From Pseudomonas saxonica (lineage in GTDB: Bacteria; Pseudomonadota; Gammaproteobacteria; Pseudomonadales; Pseudomonadaceae): 64,000 bases of DNA. The position numbers and the translations under genes are program-made. Below the pieces are notes generated by a model. That model was not told the origin of the DNA. It saw only the letters and a list, made by a program, of their open reading frames with translations, and ran no database searches. Positions 27,501-35,915 of this stretch are shown one piece after another. Within the stretch, counting starts at the first letter, position 1; every line of letters begins with the position of its first letter. The stretch covers positions 496,001 through 560,000 of the forward strand of contig NZ_VFIO01000001.1 in assembly GCF_007858365.1 (NCBI RefSeq), in the 5' to 3' direction.

Positions 27501-28585
27501 ATCCAGAGTCCCTGTTTGCCCCCTCGCCGTCTCTTGAGGACCGTCTGGACATCGCCTATCTAACGGGCAGAACCTCTTTATTCGATCACTTTGTGGCCAG
27601 TACTCAAGGAAGGTTCTGGGACCCCTCCGACAAGCAGTACATCGATTTCTCTACACCTTTTGACATGACACAACCCCTGCTGCCTCTGGAGCACTTCCCT
27701 GAGCTCAACGCCTTGGCGGGGCACGTGCCCGACGAAGAACTTATCAAGTACGCCAACCTTCAAGTTCATCGCATGCTCTCCGGGTTCTATTACGGCGAGC
27801 AGGCTGCGTTTTTAACTTGTTTGAAAGAAGCCGATGAACTGAATGATCCAGGCGCCGTGGAGTACGCCATCAATCAGGCGCGCGAAGAAAGCCGCCATCA
27901 ACACGGCTTTCAACGGTATATCCAGTCGCGCTTCGTTTCCCCGCTGCCACTGTCACCGCCTTACCGCGCAACGATCATGCGCCTGCTGAACGGTGATGTG
28001 CCGCAGAATAAGTTCGTCGGTGTGCAAGTGGTATTTGAGGGGTTGGGGCTGGCAACTCTGGGCTACGCGGCACGATCGGCGAATGACCCCCTATTACGCC
28101 GACTCACCCGTTTGATCATGGCGGACGAAGCCCAGCACCACAAAGCAGGGCGCATGCTGATTAAAAGAGAATTGCCTCTCATGAGCCCACAGGACTCTGA
28201 AGCCATGGCTGAAGAGGCGCTGGCCTGCTTCAAGCTCATGGAAGGGTTGTATTTGCATGCGGGCCCTTATCAGACACTCTGCGCCACCTATAACCTTGAG
28301 CAACCGGAGGGACTCATACTGGCTGAGCATTCCAGAAACCCTTTTTTCGAAGCCATCTTCCGACGCAATGCCAAAACCCTCGATGACTGCGGGCTCATCA
28401 CTGTGCAAACGCGTGCGCTGTACGCGCCTTGGCTCAAGGTTTCAGCTCAAGACAGCGTGGAGGATAAAAAAGATGAGCAACTGGCCGCAGAAATCATCGC
28501 AGAGCTCACATTGCACAATGCCGGCAACCCTAACCGGCATCTAGCACCCCATACCAACGCCTCGAAAAAACAGGCGCTTGTCTGA
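27497..28585 (+). CDS. Ferritin-like diiron oxygenase of the NRPS-PKS operon
   Basis: 362 residues. Six ligands of a non-haem diiron centre fall in a four-helix pattern: Glu101 (YYGEQAAF), Glu131 and His134 (EESRHQ), Glu181 (VVFEGLG), and Glu211 and His214 (MADEAQHH). This is the arrangement of ferritin-like oxygenases, including AurF-type N-oxygenases and acyl-ACP-modifying enzymes. Overlap of its ATG with the preceding stop (ATGA) places it in the biosynthetic operon. It most likely hydroxylates, desaturates or N-oxidises a carrier-bound intermediate; which one cannot be told from sequence alone. Confidence 0.82.
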   Translation: MNPESLFAPSPSLEDRLDIAYLTGRTSLFDHFVASTQGRFWDPSDKQYIDFSTPFDMTQPLLPLEHFPELNALAGHVPDEELIKYANLQVHRMLSGFYYGEQAAFLTCLKEADELNDPGAVEYAINQAREESRHQHGFQRYIQSRFVSPLPLSPPYRATIMRLLNGDVPQNKFVGVQVVFEGLGLATLGYAARSANDPLLRRLTRLIMADEAQHHKAGRMLIKRELPLMSPQDSEAMAEEALACFKLMEGLYLHAGPYQTLCATYNLEQPEGLILAEHSRNPFFEAIFRRNAKTLDDCGLITVQTRALYAPWLKVSAQDSVEDKKDEQLAAEIIAELTLHNAGNPNRHLAPHTNASKKQALV

Positions 28586-28605
28586 CCCCGTGGGCCATTA
28601 GTGTT

Positions 28606-29325
28606 GTGGCAATAGGCAGAACCGCACCCCGGTCTCTGTCTATTGGTGCGGCCACTTGCGACATCGCCACCCGCGAACAACTAATACGTTGGGGCGCTGT
28701 GCATTCGCGCAGAGTCCCTACCGCCTTGCGAGACCATATTGCCGGTCGCCTTGCCGCCCATCAGGCGCTGGAGCAAGGCATGCCCGCTTCTCAACCCGGT
28801 CTCAGAGCGATTTTCAATAATGCCCTGGGCGCACCGTATGTACATAACCACACTGCATTTATGTCCATCGCACACCATCAAGGTCTGGGCCTGGCGAGCG
28901 TCTCAGCCCATATCGTTTCAGGGATCGATATTGAAGCCTGGCAGCCGTTCGATACGATTCCATTGTGCTCATGGGGGTACAGAGAACCTTGGCTACTTCA
29001 GATGGCGGTCAGTCAAAATCAGCCTGTGGCCATCCTCAAATGTGCGTTATGGGTGTGTACCGAAGCTCTGGCCAAATCCCTCGGCACCGGTCTGAATGCA
29101 CGTGCAGACACCTTTGAAGTCGCAAGCCTTGAACGCATGCCATGGGGATGGCTGGCCCGCTTCAAACGGTATCCCGATGCCACGGCCTACCTTTGGCCGT
29201 GTGCCCATTTGCTGACAGGTCTTGTGATTCATCAATACACCCTGCAAAACCCGGCACTGACAGGACAGGCGTTACACGACCGGTTGGCAGCTGCCCCTGC
29301 GAACCGAGCCTGGCCGGAGAATTAA
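28606..29325 (+). CDS. Sfp-type 4'-phosphopantetheinyl transferase
   Basis: 239 residues. The family motifs are GIDIEAW (Mg2+ ligands Asp108 and Glu110) and LWVCTEALAKSLG (W149, E153, K157), the WxxKEAxxK motif with Thr in place of the first Lys. The enzyme transfers phosphopantetheine from CoA to carrier-protein serines; here the PCP Ser977 and ACP Ser849/Ser939 are the obvious targets. The start is a GTG at 28606, 20 bp after the diiron gene, without a strong ribosome-binding site; the frame is open further upstream, so the start is uncertain. A dedicated PPTase makes the operon self-priming. Confidence 0.88.
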   Translation: MAIGRTAPRSLSIGAATCDIATREQLIRWGAVHSRRVPTALRDHIAGRLAAHQALEQGMPASQPGLRAIFNNALGAPYVHNHTAFMSIAHHQGLGLASVSAHIVSGIDIEAWQPFDTIPLCSWGYREPWLLQMAVSQNQPVAILKCALWVCTEALAKSLGTGLNARADTFEVASLERMPWGWLARFKRYPDATAYLWPCAHLLTGLVIHQYTLQNPALTGQALHDRLAAAPANRAWPEN

Positions 29326-29334
29326 AGCCACGGG

Positions 29335-29364
29335 TTGCACTACGGCCCAACGCCCGACTAATAT
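29335..29364 (+). promoter_or_regulatory. Candidate sigma-70 promoter for the ParD-like/map genes
   Basis: TTGCAC (29335-29340) and TAATAT (29359-29364) separated by 18 bp, ending 32 bp before the ParD-like start. The site lies just past the PPTase stop, so these housekeeping genes need not be read from the biosynthetic operon. Confidence 0.45.
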
Positions 29365-29396
29365 ACGTTCCATATACATTTCATATGGGCAGCCTG

Positions 29397-29639
29397 ATGG
29401 GCATCGTCAAAATCTCCGAACAAATGCATGAAAACCTGCGGGTCGCCAGCAACGCGCTGAGCCGCTCCATCAATGCGCAAGCCGAACACTGGATGCGCAT
29501 CGGCATGCTCACCGAGCTGCACCCCAATCTGGATCACCACCAAATCTGCCGCTTGCTGGTGCGTGCCGAGCAGTCGGGCGGCCTTGATCTGAATGCAGCC
29601 TTGCAAGACACACCTGTGACCACTGGAGCGCACTCATGA
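29397..29639 (+). CDS. ParD-like small DNA-binding family protein
   Basis: 80 residues, MGIVKISEQMHENLRVASNA onward, with a ribbon-helix-helix-like N-terminus of the ParD-like antitoxin family. The start at 29397 is chosen over an in-frame ATG 12 nt upstream because the family alignment begins at MGIVKIS. Its stop overlaps the map start (ATGA), the arrangement I recall from Pseudomonas, and no ParE toxin is adjacent. It may be a regulator rather than an antitoxin; the role is unknown. Confidence 0.78.
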   Translation: MGIVKISEQMHENLRVASNALSRSINAQAEHWMRIGMLTELHPNLDHHQICRLLVRAEQSGGLDLNAALQDTPVTTGAHS

Positions 29640-30427
29640 AGGCCAACGTCGTTATCAATAGCCCGGCACAGATTGCCCAGTCCAAAGTGGCGGGAAAACT
29701 GGCCGCCGAGGTGTTGGCCATGATCGGCGAACACGTCAAGGCGGGCGTGACCACTAACCAGCTGGACAAAATCTGCCACGACTACATCGTCAATGTACAA
29801 AAGGCCATTCCCGGTAACGTGGGCTATCACGGCTTCCCGAAAACGGTCTGCACCTCAGTCAATGAGGTGGTGTGTCACGGCATTCCTTCAGACATACCGC
29901 TCAAGGACGGCGACATCGTCAATATCGATATCGCAGTGGTCAAGGACGGCTGGTACGGCGACACCAGCCGCATGTACTTCGTCGGCGAACCCTCCCCCGA
30001 GGCGCGGCATCTGGTGAAGACCACCTACGAGGCCATGTGTGCCGGTATTCGGGTTGTGCGCCCCGGCGCCACACTGGGCGACATTGGCCATGCCATCCAG
30101 ACCCTGGCTGAGAAAGAAGGCTTCAGTGTGGTGCGCGAGTACTGCGGACACGGCATCGGCAAGGTCTACCACGACGAGCCTCAAGTATTGCATTACGGCT
30201 ACCCGGGCCAGGGCATGAAGCTCAAGACCGGGATGATTTTCACCATTGAGCCGATGCTCAATGCAGGCAAACGCCATGTCAAAACCCTGGCCGATCAATG
30301 GACGGTGGTCACCAAGGATTTATCCTTGTCGGCCCAGTGGGAACATATGGTCGCCGTGACCGATGATGGCTTTGAAGTGTTGAGCCCGTGGCCGGACTCG
30401 ATGGCCGACTTCCCCGCCATCGTCTGA
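29636..30427 (+). CDS. map: Type I methionine aminopeptidase
   Basis: 263 residues of the pita-bread peptidase fold. The five metal ligands are visible in their usual contexts: DIAVVKDGWYGDTSRMY (two Asp), CGHGIGKVYH (His), FTIEPMLN (Glu) and WEHMVAVTDDG (Glu). The enzyme removes the initiator methionine from nascent proteins in the cytosol. It is translationally coupled to the ParD-like gene. The organism may have a second map next to rpsB, as many pseudomonads do; this copy is the ParD-linked one. Confidence 0.95.
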   Translation: MKANVVINSPAQIAQSKVAGKLAAEVLAMIGEHVKAGVTTNQLDKICHDYIVNVQKAIPGNVGYHGFPKTVCTSVNEVVCHGIPSDIPLKDGDIVNIDIAVVKDGWYGDTSRMYFVGEPSPEARHLVKTTYEAMCAGIRVVRPGATLGDIGHAIQTLAEKEGFSVVREYCGHGIGKVYHDEPQVLHYGYPGQGMKLKTGMIFTIEPMLNAGKRHVKTLADQWTVVTKDLSLSAQWEHMVAVTDDGFEVLSPWPDSMADFPAIV

Positions 30428-30433
30428 CCGAAT

Positions 30434-30472
30434 CAAGACCTGCGCCTGCTCATTGGGCAGGCGCAGGTCTTG
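30434..30472. terminator. Strong hairpin between convergent map and cystathionine lyase genes
   Basis: A perfect 16-bp stem (CAAGACCTGCGCCTGC and its complement) with a 7-nt loop lies in the 53-bp gap between two convergent genes. There is no T-tract on either side, but position and strength indicate a bidirectional stop or 3'-end protector. Confidence 0.65.
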
Positions 30473-30480
30473 GGCCGACG

Positions 30481-31659
30481 CTAGATTCTGGACAACGCTT
30501 GGGCCAAGTCCGCGCGTAAATCCTCCACCGCCTCAACACCCACCGACAAGCGCACCAGCCCGTCACCGATCCCCAGTTGTGCACGTGTTTGAGCCGGAAT
30601 GCTGGCATGGGTCATGATCGCCGGATGCTCGATCAGGCTTTCAACGCCCCCCAGACTTTCCGCCAAAGCAAAGATACTCACGCTTTCAAGAAAGCGCTTG
30701 GCACCTGCCAGATCAGTGTTCAGCTCAACGCTGATCATTCCGCCAAAGCCGCGCATCTGCTGGCATGCCAATGCGTGTTGCGGGTGGGAACTCAGGCCCG
30801 GGTAATGCACGCGTGCAACCTGCGGCTGATTTTGCAGCCATTGCGCCAGCGCCAGCGCGTTGCTGCAATGACGCTCCATGCGCAAGGCCAGGGTTTTCAC
30901 CCCACGCAAGGTCAGAAAGGCATCAAATGGCCCGGCGATGGCCCCAACGGAGTTTTGCAGGAAGCCCAAGCGCTCGGCCAGCTCCGGGTTTGATCCGACA
31001 ATTGCAATGCCGCCGATGACATCGGAATGACCATTCAAATACTTGGTGGTGGAGTGCACCACAATATCCACACCCAGCTCCAGCGGGCGCTGTACCCAGG
31101 GACTTGCAAAGGTGTTGTCGGCCACGCACAAAATGCCGCGCGCTCGGCAAATGCCTGCGACAGCGGCCAGATCCGTGAGGGTCAACAGGGGATTGCTCGG
31201 TGTCTCGACCCAGACCATCCGCGTGTCATCGCACAATGAGGCTTCGAAGGTCGCAAGGTCAGTCATGTCGACAAAACTGAAGCGATGCCCGGCGCTGCGC
31301 TGGCGAACCTTGTCGAACAGGCGAAATGTGCCCCCATACAGGTCATTGCCGCAGACGACATGTGAACCGGCGTCCAGCAACTCAAGCACCGTTGAAATGG
31401 CCGCCAGACCGGAGGCAAAGGCGAACGCCTGAGTACCCGCTTCAAGGTCGGCAACACACCGCTCCAGCGCGAAGCGCGTCGGATTATGCGAGCGCCCGTA
31501 ATCCAGCCCTTTGTGGACGCCAGGACTTTGCTGCAAGTAGGTGGAGTTGGCGTAGATCGGCGGCATCAGCGCGCCGGTTGAAGGGTCTGGCACCTGCCCT
31601 GCGTGAATTACACGGGTGGCAAACGCGCGGGGCGCGGCGGTTTTATCGTCAAGGCTCAT
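30481..31659 (-). CDS. Trans-sulfuration enzyme, cystathionine gamma-lyase/synthase family
   Basis: 392 residues of the Cys/Met-metabolism PLP family. The cofactor lysine is Lys206 in HSTTKYLNGHSD; other signatures are YANSTYLQ, YGRSHNPTR and ETPSNPLL. Pairing with cystathionine beta-synthase, whose stop overlaps this start (ATGA), argues for cystathionine gamma-lyase, releasing cysteine from cystathionine. Gamma-synthase activity cannot be excluded by sequence. Cytosolic tetramer expected. Confidence 0.9.
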   Translation of the reverse strand: MSLDDKTAAPRAFATRVIHAGQVPDPSTGALMPPIYANSTYLQQSPGVHKGLDYGRSHNPTRFALERCVADLEAGTQAFAFASGLAAISTVLELLDAGSHVVCGNDLYGGTFRLFDKVRQRSAGHRFSFVDMTDLATFEASLCDDTRMVWVETPSNPLLTLTDLAAVAGICRARGILCVADNTFASPWVQRPLELGVDIVVHSTTKYLNGHSDVIGGIAIVGSNPELAERLGFLQNSVGAIAGPFDAFLTLRGVKTLALRMERHCSNALALAQWLQNQPQVARVHYPGLSSHPQHALACQQMRGFGGMISVELNTDLAGAKRFLESVSIFALAESLGGVESLIEHPAIMTHASIPAQTRAQLGIGDGLVRLSVGVEAVEDLRADLAQALSRI

Positions 31660-33032
31660 ACAAGGGATCTGCGCAAGTGATTAAGGAGGTCAACGCGGGT
31701 TATCAGGCCGTGAAAACCCGAGGCGTCGGCGATGATGGCCACCAGGCCGCGGTCGAGCTCAGCTTGAAGTTCAGCCAGACTGGCGCTCGGCGGCAAGGTT
31801 TGTAAGGTGCGGGACATGGCGCTGGCGACCGACGCGCTGAAGTGTGAAGGGTCTTCTTGCATGCCCAGCAGAATGTCGGATTCGTCGATCACGCCGATCA
31901 GACGCTTGCCCTCTTCCAGCACCGGCAATTGCGATACATCCGCCAGACGCATGCGCTGAAACGCGGTCAGCAAGGTGTCATCCGGGCCGACACTGATCAC
32001 CCGCCCATCTTCAAAACGCCGGGCAATCAGGTCGCGCAGGTCATCGTAATGTTTGTATTGGAGCAGCCCCTGATCTTTCATCCATTGGTCGTTATAGACC
32101 TTGGACAAGTAGCGGGTGCCCGTATCACAGACAAAACTGACGACCCGTTTGGGCACGGTTTGCTCACGGCAATATCGCAGTGCAGCGGCCAGCAAGGTGC
32201 CCGTTGAGGAGCCGCCCGGGATACCTTCGGCGCGCAGCAACTGACGGGCGTGATCGAAGCTTTCTTCGTCGCTGATCGAGTAGGCATGTCGCACGCTGCT
32301 CAAATCGGCAATCGAAGGAATAAAGTCTTCGCCGATGCCTTCAACGGCCCATGATCCTGCCTTTCCAATCGTCCCGCTGCGGCTGTATTCAGCCATCACC
32401 GAGCCCACTGGATCGGCCAGTACCATTTCAAGATCGGGCTGCACGCGTTTGAAGAAACGGGTCAGGCCGGTCAAGGTGCCGGCCGATCCGACACCGACGA
32501 CAATCGCATCAAGGTCATGTTGAGTCTGCGCCCAGATCTCCGGTGCAGTGCTGCACTCATGAGCCAGGGGGTTGGCCGGGTTATTGAACTGGTCAGCGAA
32601 AAAGGCATCGGGGATTTCACCTGCCAACCTTGCGGCCACGTCCTGGTAATACTCGGGATGGCCTTTGCCCACATCGGAACGAGTGATGTGCACTTCGGCC
32701 CCCATGGCCTTGAGGTGCAAGACCTTTTCAGTGGACATCTTGTCTGGCACCACCAGCACCACCCGATAGCCCTTGGCCCGCCCCACCAACGCCAGCCCAA
32801 GGCCGGTGTTGCCGGCAGTCGCCTCAACGATGGTGCCGCCCGGCAGCAAGCGCCCGTCGCGCTCGGCGGCGTCGATCATGGCCAAACCGATACGGTCCTT
32901 GATTGAACCTCCAGGGTTCTGTGATTCGAGTTTGAGAAAAAGCGTGCACAGGCCGGTATCGAATCGGCTGACGCGCACCATGGGCGTATTGCCGATCAAT
33001 TCGAGAACGGCGGGACGGGCGTTGTGGGGCAT
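31656..33032 (-). CDS. Cystathionine beta-synthase with C-terminal CBS domain pair
   Basis: 458 residues. The N-terminal PLP domain has ELIGNTPMVRVSRF, the cofactor Lys45 in NPGGSIKDR, and TAGNTGLGLALVG. The C-terminal ~120 residues form two CBS modules (ISVGPDDTLLTAFQRM, VLEEGKRLIGVIDESDIL; second from MSRTLQTLPPSASL), which in related enzymes bind adenosyl ligands. It condenses homocysteine and serine to cystathionine. With the downstream gene it makes a complete reverse transsulfuration route from methionine to cysteine. The 458-residue length with a CBS pair distinguishes it from plain CysK/CysM. Confidence 0.92.
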   Translation of the reverse strand: MPHNARPAVLELIGNTPMVRVSRFDTGLCTLFLKLESQNPGGSIKDRIGLAMIDAAERDGRLLPGGTIVEATAGNTGLGLALVGRAKGYRVVLVVPDKMSTEKVLHLKAMGAEVHITRSDVGKGHPEYYQDVAARLAGEIPDAFFADQFNNPANPLAHECSTAPEIWAQTQHDLDAIVVGVGSAGTLTGLTRFFKRVQPDLEMVLADPVGSVMAEYSRSGTIGKAGSWAVEGIGEDFIPSIADLSSVRHAYSISDEESFDHARQLLRAEGIPGGSSTGTLLAAALRYCREQTVPKRVVSFVCDTGTRYLSKVYNDQWMKDQGLLQYKHYDDLRDLIARRFEDGRVISVGPDDTLLTAFQRMRLADVSQLPVLEEGKRLIGVIDESDILLGMQEDPSHFSASVASAMSRTLQTLPPSASLAELQAELDRGLVAIIADASGFHGLITRVDLLNHLRRSLV

Positions 33033-33125
33033 GTCGTCACCTCGTGTGGTTTACGGCGAACATCCATGCAGTAACCATAGTCGCCTTTCTTTGCCTGCAA
33101 CATGGGACTGCAACCGCCCATGCCG

Positions 33126-33268
33126 TGTAGCCGCTGACGAGGTACGAGGCTGCGATCGGCAGCGAAGCTGTCGTGGGCCTGACACGCTGGGGTGTCAGGT
33201 ACATTGAGCGCTCAGGTTATATGGACGCTACGCGCCCAATCGCCGCCTCGTACCTCGTCAGCGGCCAC
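33126..33268. repeat. REP doublet (REPIN-like inverted pair)
   Basis: GTAGCCGCTGACGAGGTACG, continuing into AGGCTGCGATCGGC, at 33126-33160 is repeated in inverted orientation at 33237-33268 (CGCCGCCTCGTACCTCGTCA). The spacer is about 75 bp. The same unit recurs at 45.8 kb. It lies between CBS and the LysR gene. Such elements are mobilised in trans by RAYT transposases; none is in this window. Confidence 0.8.
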
Positions 33269-33291
33269 ACAACATAGTTGCGCACCTATGC

Positions 33292-34188
33292 CTATAAAGA
33301 TTCTTGCGTCTGATCAAGGCTTTCACGCAGAAACTCAATCAAGGCCTGAACCGCCAGGGAGCGCTGGCGGTGCTGCGGATACACCGCCGACAGGGCCAGT
33401 GGCGCACTGCGAAAATCGTCCAGCACCCGCACCAGTCGCCCATCCTCAAGGGCCGCGCCCACAATAAACGTCGGCAGATAGGTCAAACCCAAGCCCGCAA
33501 TGGCCGCGTCCCTCAGCAATTCACCATTATTGACCCGCATGCGCCCGCTGACGTGAATGGTCAATGGCTTGCCGGCCTCTTCAAACCGCCACGGTACTTG
33601 GCGGCCATGACCATAAGGCAGGCAATCATGGCTGTGCACGTCTGCAGGTACACGCGGTGTTCCGCGCTCGGCCAGATAAGCCGGGCTGGCACAGTACACA
33701 CGGTCAATGAGGGCGATGCGCCGGGCAATCAGTGTGGAGTCTTCAAGTACGCCAATGCGCAGTGCCAAGTCGTAGCCCTCGCTGAGCAAGTCAACCGGTC
33801 GATCGCTCAGGTCCACTTCAACGGCAACTTGGCTGTAACGCTGTAAAAACAACGGCAGCAGACAGCCCAAATGGGCCATCGCAAAGGATAACGGTGCACT
33901 CAGGCGCAGGGTGCCGCGCGGGTCACTGGTTTGCCCGGCAATCCCCTGCTCCATCTGCTCCACGTCATTGAGCAGGCGCATGGCCGAGTCGTAATACGTC
34001 TGCCCTAAAGGCGTGACATCCAGCCGTCGGGTCGAGCGATTGAGCAACCGCACCCCCAGTCGCTCCTCCAGTTGCATCACCCGGCGGCTGACAAATTGTT
34101 TGGACAGGTCCAATTGGTCAGCGGCAGCCGTAAAACTGCCCGAGTCAACGACCTGACAAAATATACGCATATCTTCAAAGGGGTTCAT
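33292..34188 (-). CDS. LysR family transcriptional regulator
   Basis: 298 residues: an N-terminal winged helix-turn-helix (residues 1-60, FTAAADQLDLSKQFVSRRVM) and a C-terminal substrate-binding-like domain (RGTLRLSAPLSFAMAHLGCL, LSEGYDLALRIG, YCASPAYLAERGTP). It is the CrgA/DmlR-like subgroup. Its target is unclear: the neighbour across the divergent gap is the mechanosensitive channel gene, about 120 bp away. Confidence 0.92.
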   Translation of the reverse strand: MNPFEDMRIFCQVVDSGSFTAAADQLDLSKQFVSRRVMQLEERLGVRLLNRSTRRLDVTPLGQTYYDSAMRLLNDVEQMEQGIAGQTSDPRGTLRLSAPLSFAMAHLGCLLPLFLQRYSQVAVEVDLSDRPVDLLSEGYDLALRIGVLEDSTLIARRIALIDRVYCASPAYLAERGTPRVPADVHSHDCLPYGHGRQVPWRFEEAGKPLTIHVSGRMRVNNGELLRDAAIAGLGLTYLPTFIVGAALEDGRLVRVLDDFRSAPLALSAVYPQHRQRSLAVQALIEFLRESLDQTQESL

Positions 34189-34308
34189 TGTCTCAACCTG
34201 GTAGACAGTTAAACCCTTTATAGCGGCTTTTTACGTAGGCAACACCCGACTAGTCTGTGTTCATGGTCTCCCAATCACGCCTGTCTCGCTCGTCCATGGA
34301 GTTTGCCC

Positions 34309-35736
34309 ATGTCCTTTCTCCTCGCTCACCCGCTGTCCCTGGGCGCCCTGTTGCTGTTGATCGACACCCTGCTTTGGCACGCTCAGCCGTTCAAGCAGCG
34401 GGTTCTGCGGGTCGGCGTGCGACTGGCACTGTTTATGCTGTTCAGCGCAGTCATTATCAACGCTGGGGTCAGCCCGTTGCAGGCACCATTGTTTACAGAT
34501 GACCCCGTGATGCAATTGGGCGCCACGGCATTAGGCATTCTGTGGTGGCTGTATGCAGCGCGGGTGCTCACTGAAGTGATCGGTCTGGTGCTGATGCGCC
34601 GCATCGGCCACAGCGGGCGCTTGTTGCAGGATGTCATCGGCGCGCTGGTGTTTCTGGCGGCCATCGTGGCCGCCGCCGCTTACCTGCTGGAACTCCCGGT
34701 AAAGGGCTTGCTGGCCACTTCAGGCGTGATGGCCATTGTTATAGGTCTGGCCTTGCAGAGCACCTTGAGCGACGTGTTTTCCGGGATCGTGCTCAACACC
34801 ACCAAACCGTATCAAGTCGACGACTGGGTTGTGATCGACGGGGTTGAAGGCAAGGTACTGGACATCGACTGGCGCGCCACTCACCTGCTGACCAGCGCCG
34901 GCAGCACGGCCGTGGTGCCGAATTCGGTGGCGGCCAAGGCCAAAATTGTCAACCTGAGCCGGCCAGTCAACCTGCACGGGGTATCGATCAGCTTGCAGGT
35001 GCCCAACCACATTCGTCCGCGCCGGGTACTGGATGCGCTGGAGCGTACGCTGCAGGGCAGCAGCCGTTTGTTGCTGAACCCGGCGCCAAAAGCAGTGCTC
35101 AAAGACGCGGGCGAGAACCTGTCCGAATACGTCATCAGTGGGTTTATCGCTGATTTGGCGCACAAAAGTGAGGTGCGCAATCAACTCTTCGACCTCGCCC
35201 ACCGCCATCTGGAGGCCGCCGGTATTTCGCGTCAGCTCGACGGCGTGATCGAACCTGCGAGTCGTGCCCGTGCATTGCTTGACGAAGTGAAAATTTTTCG
35301 TTCGCTCAGTGAAGACGAACGCAACCAGATTGCACGCTCCATGGTTGCCCAAACCTACGCCGCCGGGCAGGTGGTGCTGACCGTGGACGAAGTGCCGGAC
35401 AGCCTGATGATCATCGCCACGGGCGTTATCAGCGTCAACGTGGCCGGAGCAACCGGGCCCGTTGAAGCCGGGCGCATGGGGCCGGGAGAAATCATGGGTG
35501 AAGAGAGTGTGCTCGCCGACGCACCGTCACAGGCAACCTTCACCTCATTGACCTCCACCCTCATTTACCGGATTGACAAGTCCCTGACCCGTGAATGCAT
35601 CGCACAACGGGCAGACGTGGGGCGCGCCTTGAACACCTTAAAGGCCGTGCGCGAGCAAAGTAGCCGCTCGGCTTTAATGGCTGCCCCGCCCCCGATAAAA
35701 AAAGGCGGTTTCCTAAGCTGGTTACAGACACGCTGA
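34309..35736 (+). CDS. MscS-type mechanosensitive channel with cyclic-nucleotide-binding domain
   Basis: 475 residues. About four transmembrane helices occupy residues 5-150. Then comes the pore-lining MscS helix and beta domain (GLLATSGVMAIVIGLALQST, LNTTKPYQVDDWVVIDGVEG, VVPNSVAAKAKIVNLSRP). The C-terminal ~120 residues are a cNMP-binding fold (AGQVVLTVDEVPDSLMIIATG, MGPGEIMGEESVL). Channels of this type open on membrane tension and may be gated or modulated by a cyclic nucleotide. The ATG at 34309 has GGAG 8 nt upstream; a TTG start two codons earlier is less likely. Confidence 0.9.
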   Translation: MSFLLAHPLSLGALLLLIDTLLWHAQPFKQRVLRVGVRLALFMLFSAVIINAGVSPLQAPLFTDDPVMQLGATALGILWWLYAARVLTEVIGLVLMRRIGHSGRLLQDVIGALVFLAAIVAAAAYLLELPVKGLLATSGVMAIVIGLALQSTLSDVFSGIVLNTTKPYQVDDWVVIDGVEGKVLDIDWRATHLLTSAGSTAVVPNSVAAKAKIVNLSRPVNLHGVSISLQVPNHIRPRRVLDALERTLQGSSRLLLNPAPKAVLKDAGENLSEYVISGFIADLAHKSEVRNQLFDLAHRHLEAAGISRQLDGVIEPASRARALLDEVKIFRSLSEDERNQIARSMVAQTYAAGQVVLTVDEVPDSLMIIATGVISVNVAGATGPVEAGRMGPGEIMGEESVLADAPSQATFTSLTSTLIYRIDKSLTRECIAQRADVGRALNTLKAVREQSSRSALMAAPPPIKKGGFLSWLQTR

Positions 35737-35915
35737 AGCGTGCGAAAGCCCGCATCAGTTGGCATGAGACGGGGGCTGGTACAGCCTCGGTTTTGCAGCA
35801 TTTAGAGCGCGAACTGAATCCGCTCGAGTTTTTTTAAAAACTTCAGAATCTTCTTACAACGAAGGTTATGGCCTTTGAGTTAGCGTTTATCCCTACATTC
35901 CAGGGATGAGCCTGC

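Noticed and set aside
33126..33268. Inverted repeat considered as insertion-sequence ends or a CRISPR-like unit
   Set aside because: No transposase lies inside and only two arms occur; recurrence at 45.8 kb in the same form fits a REP doublet instead.
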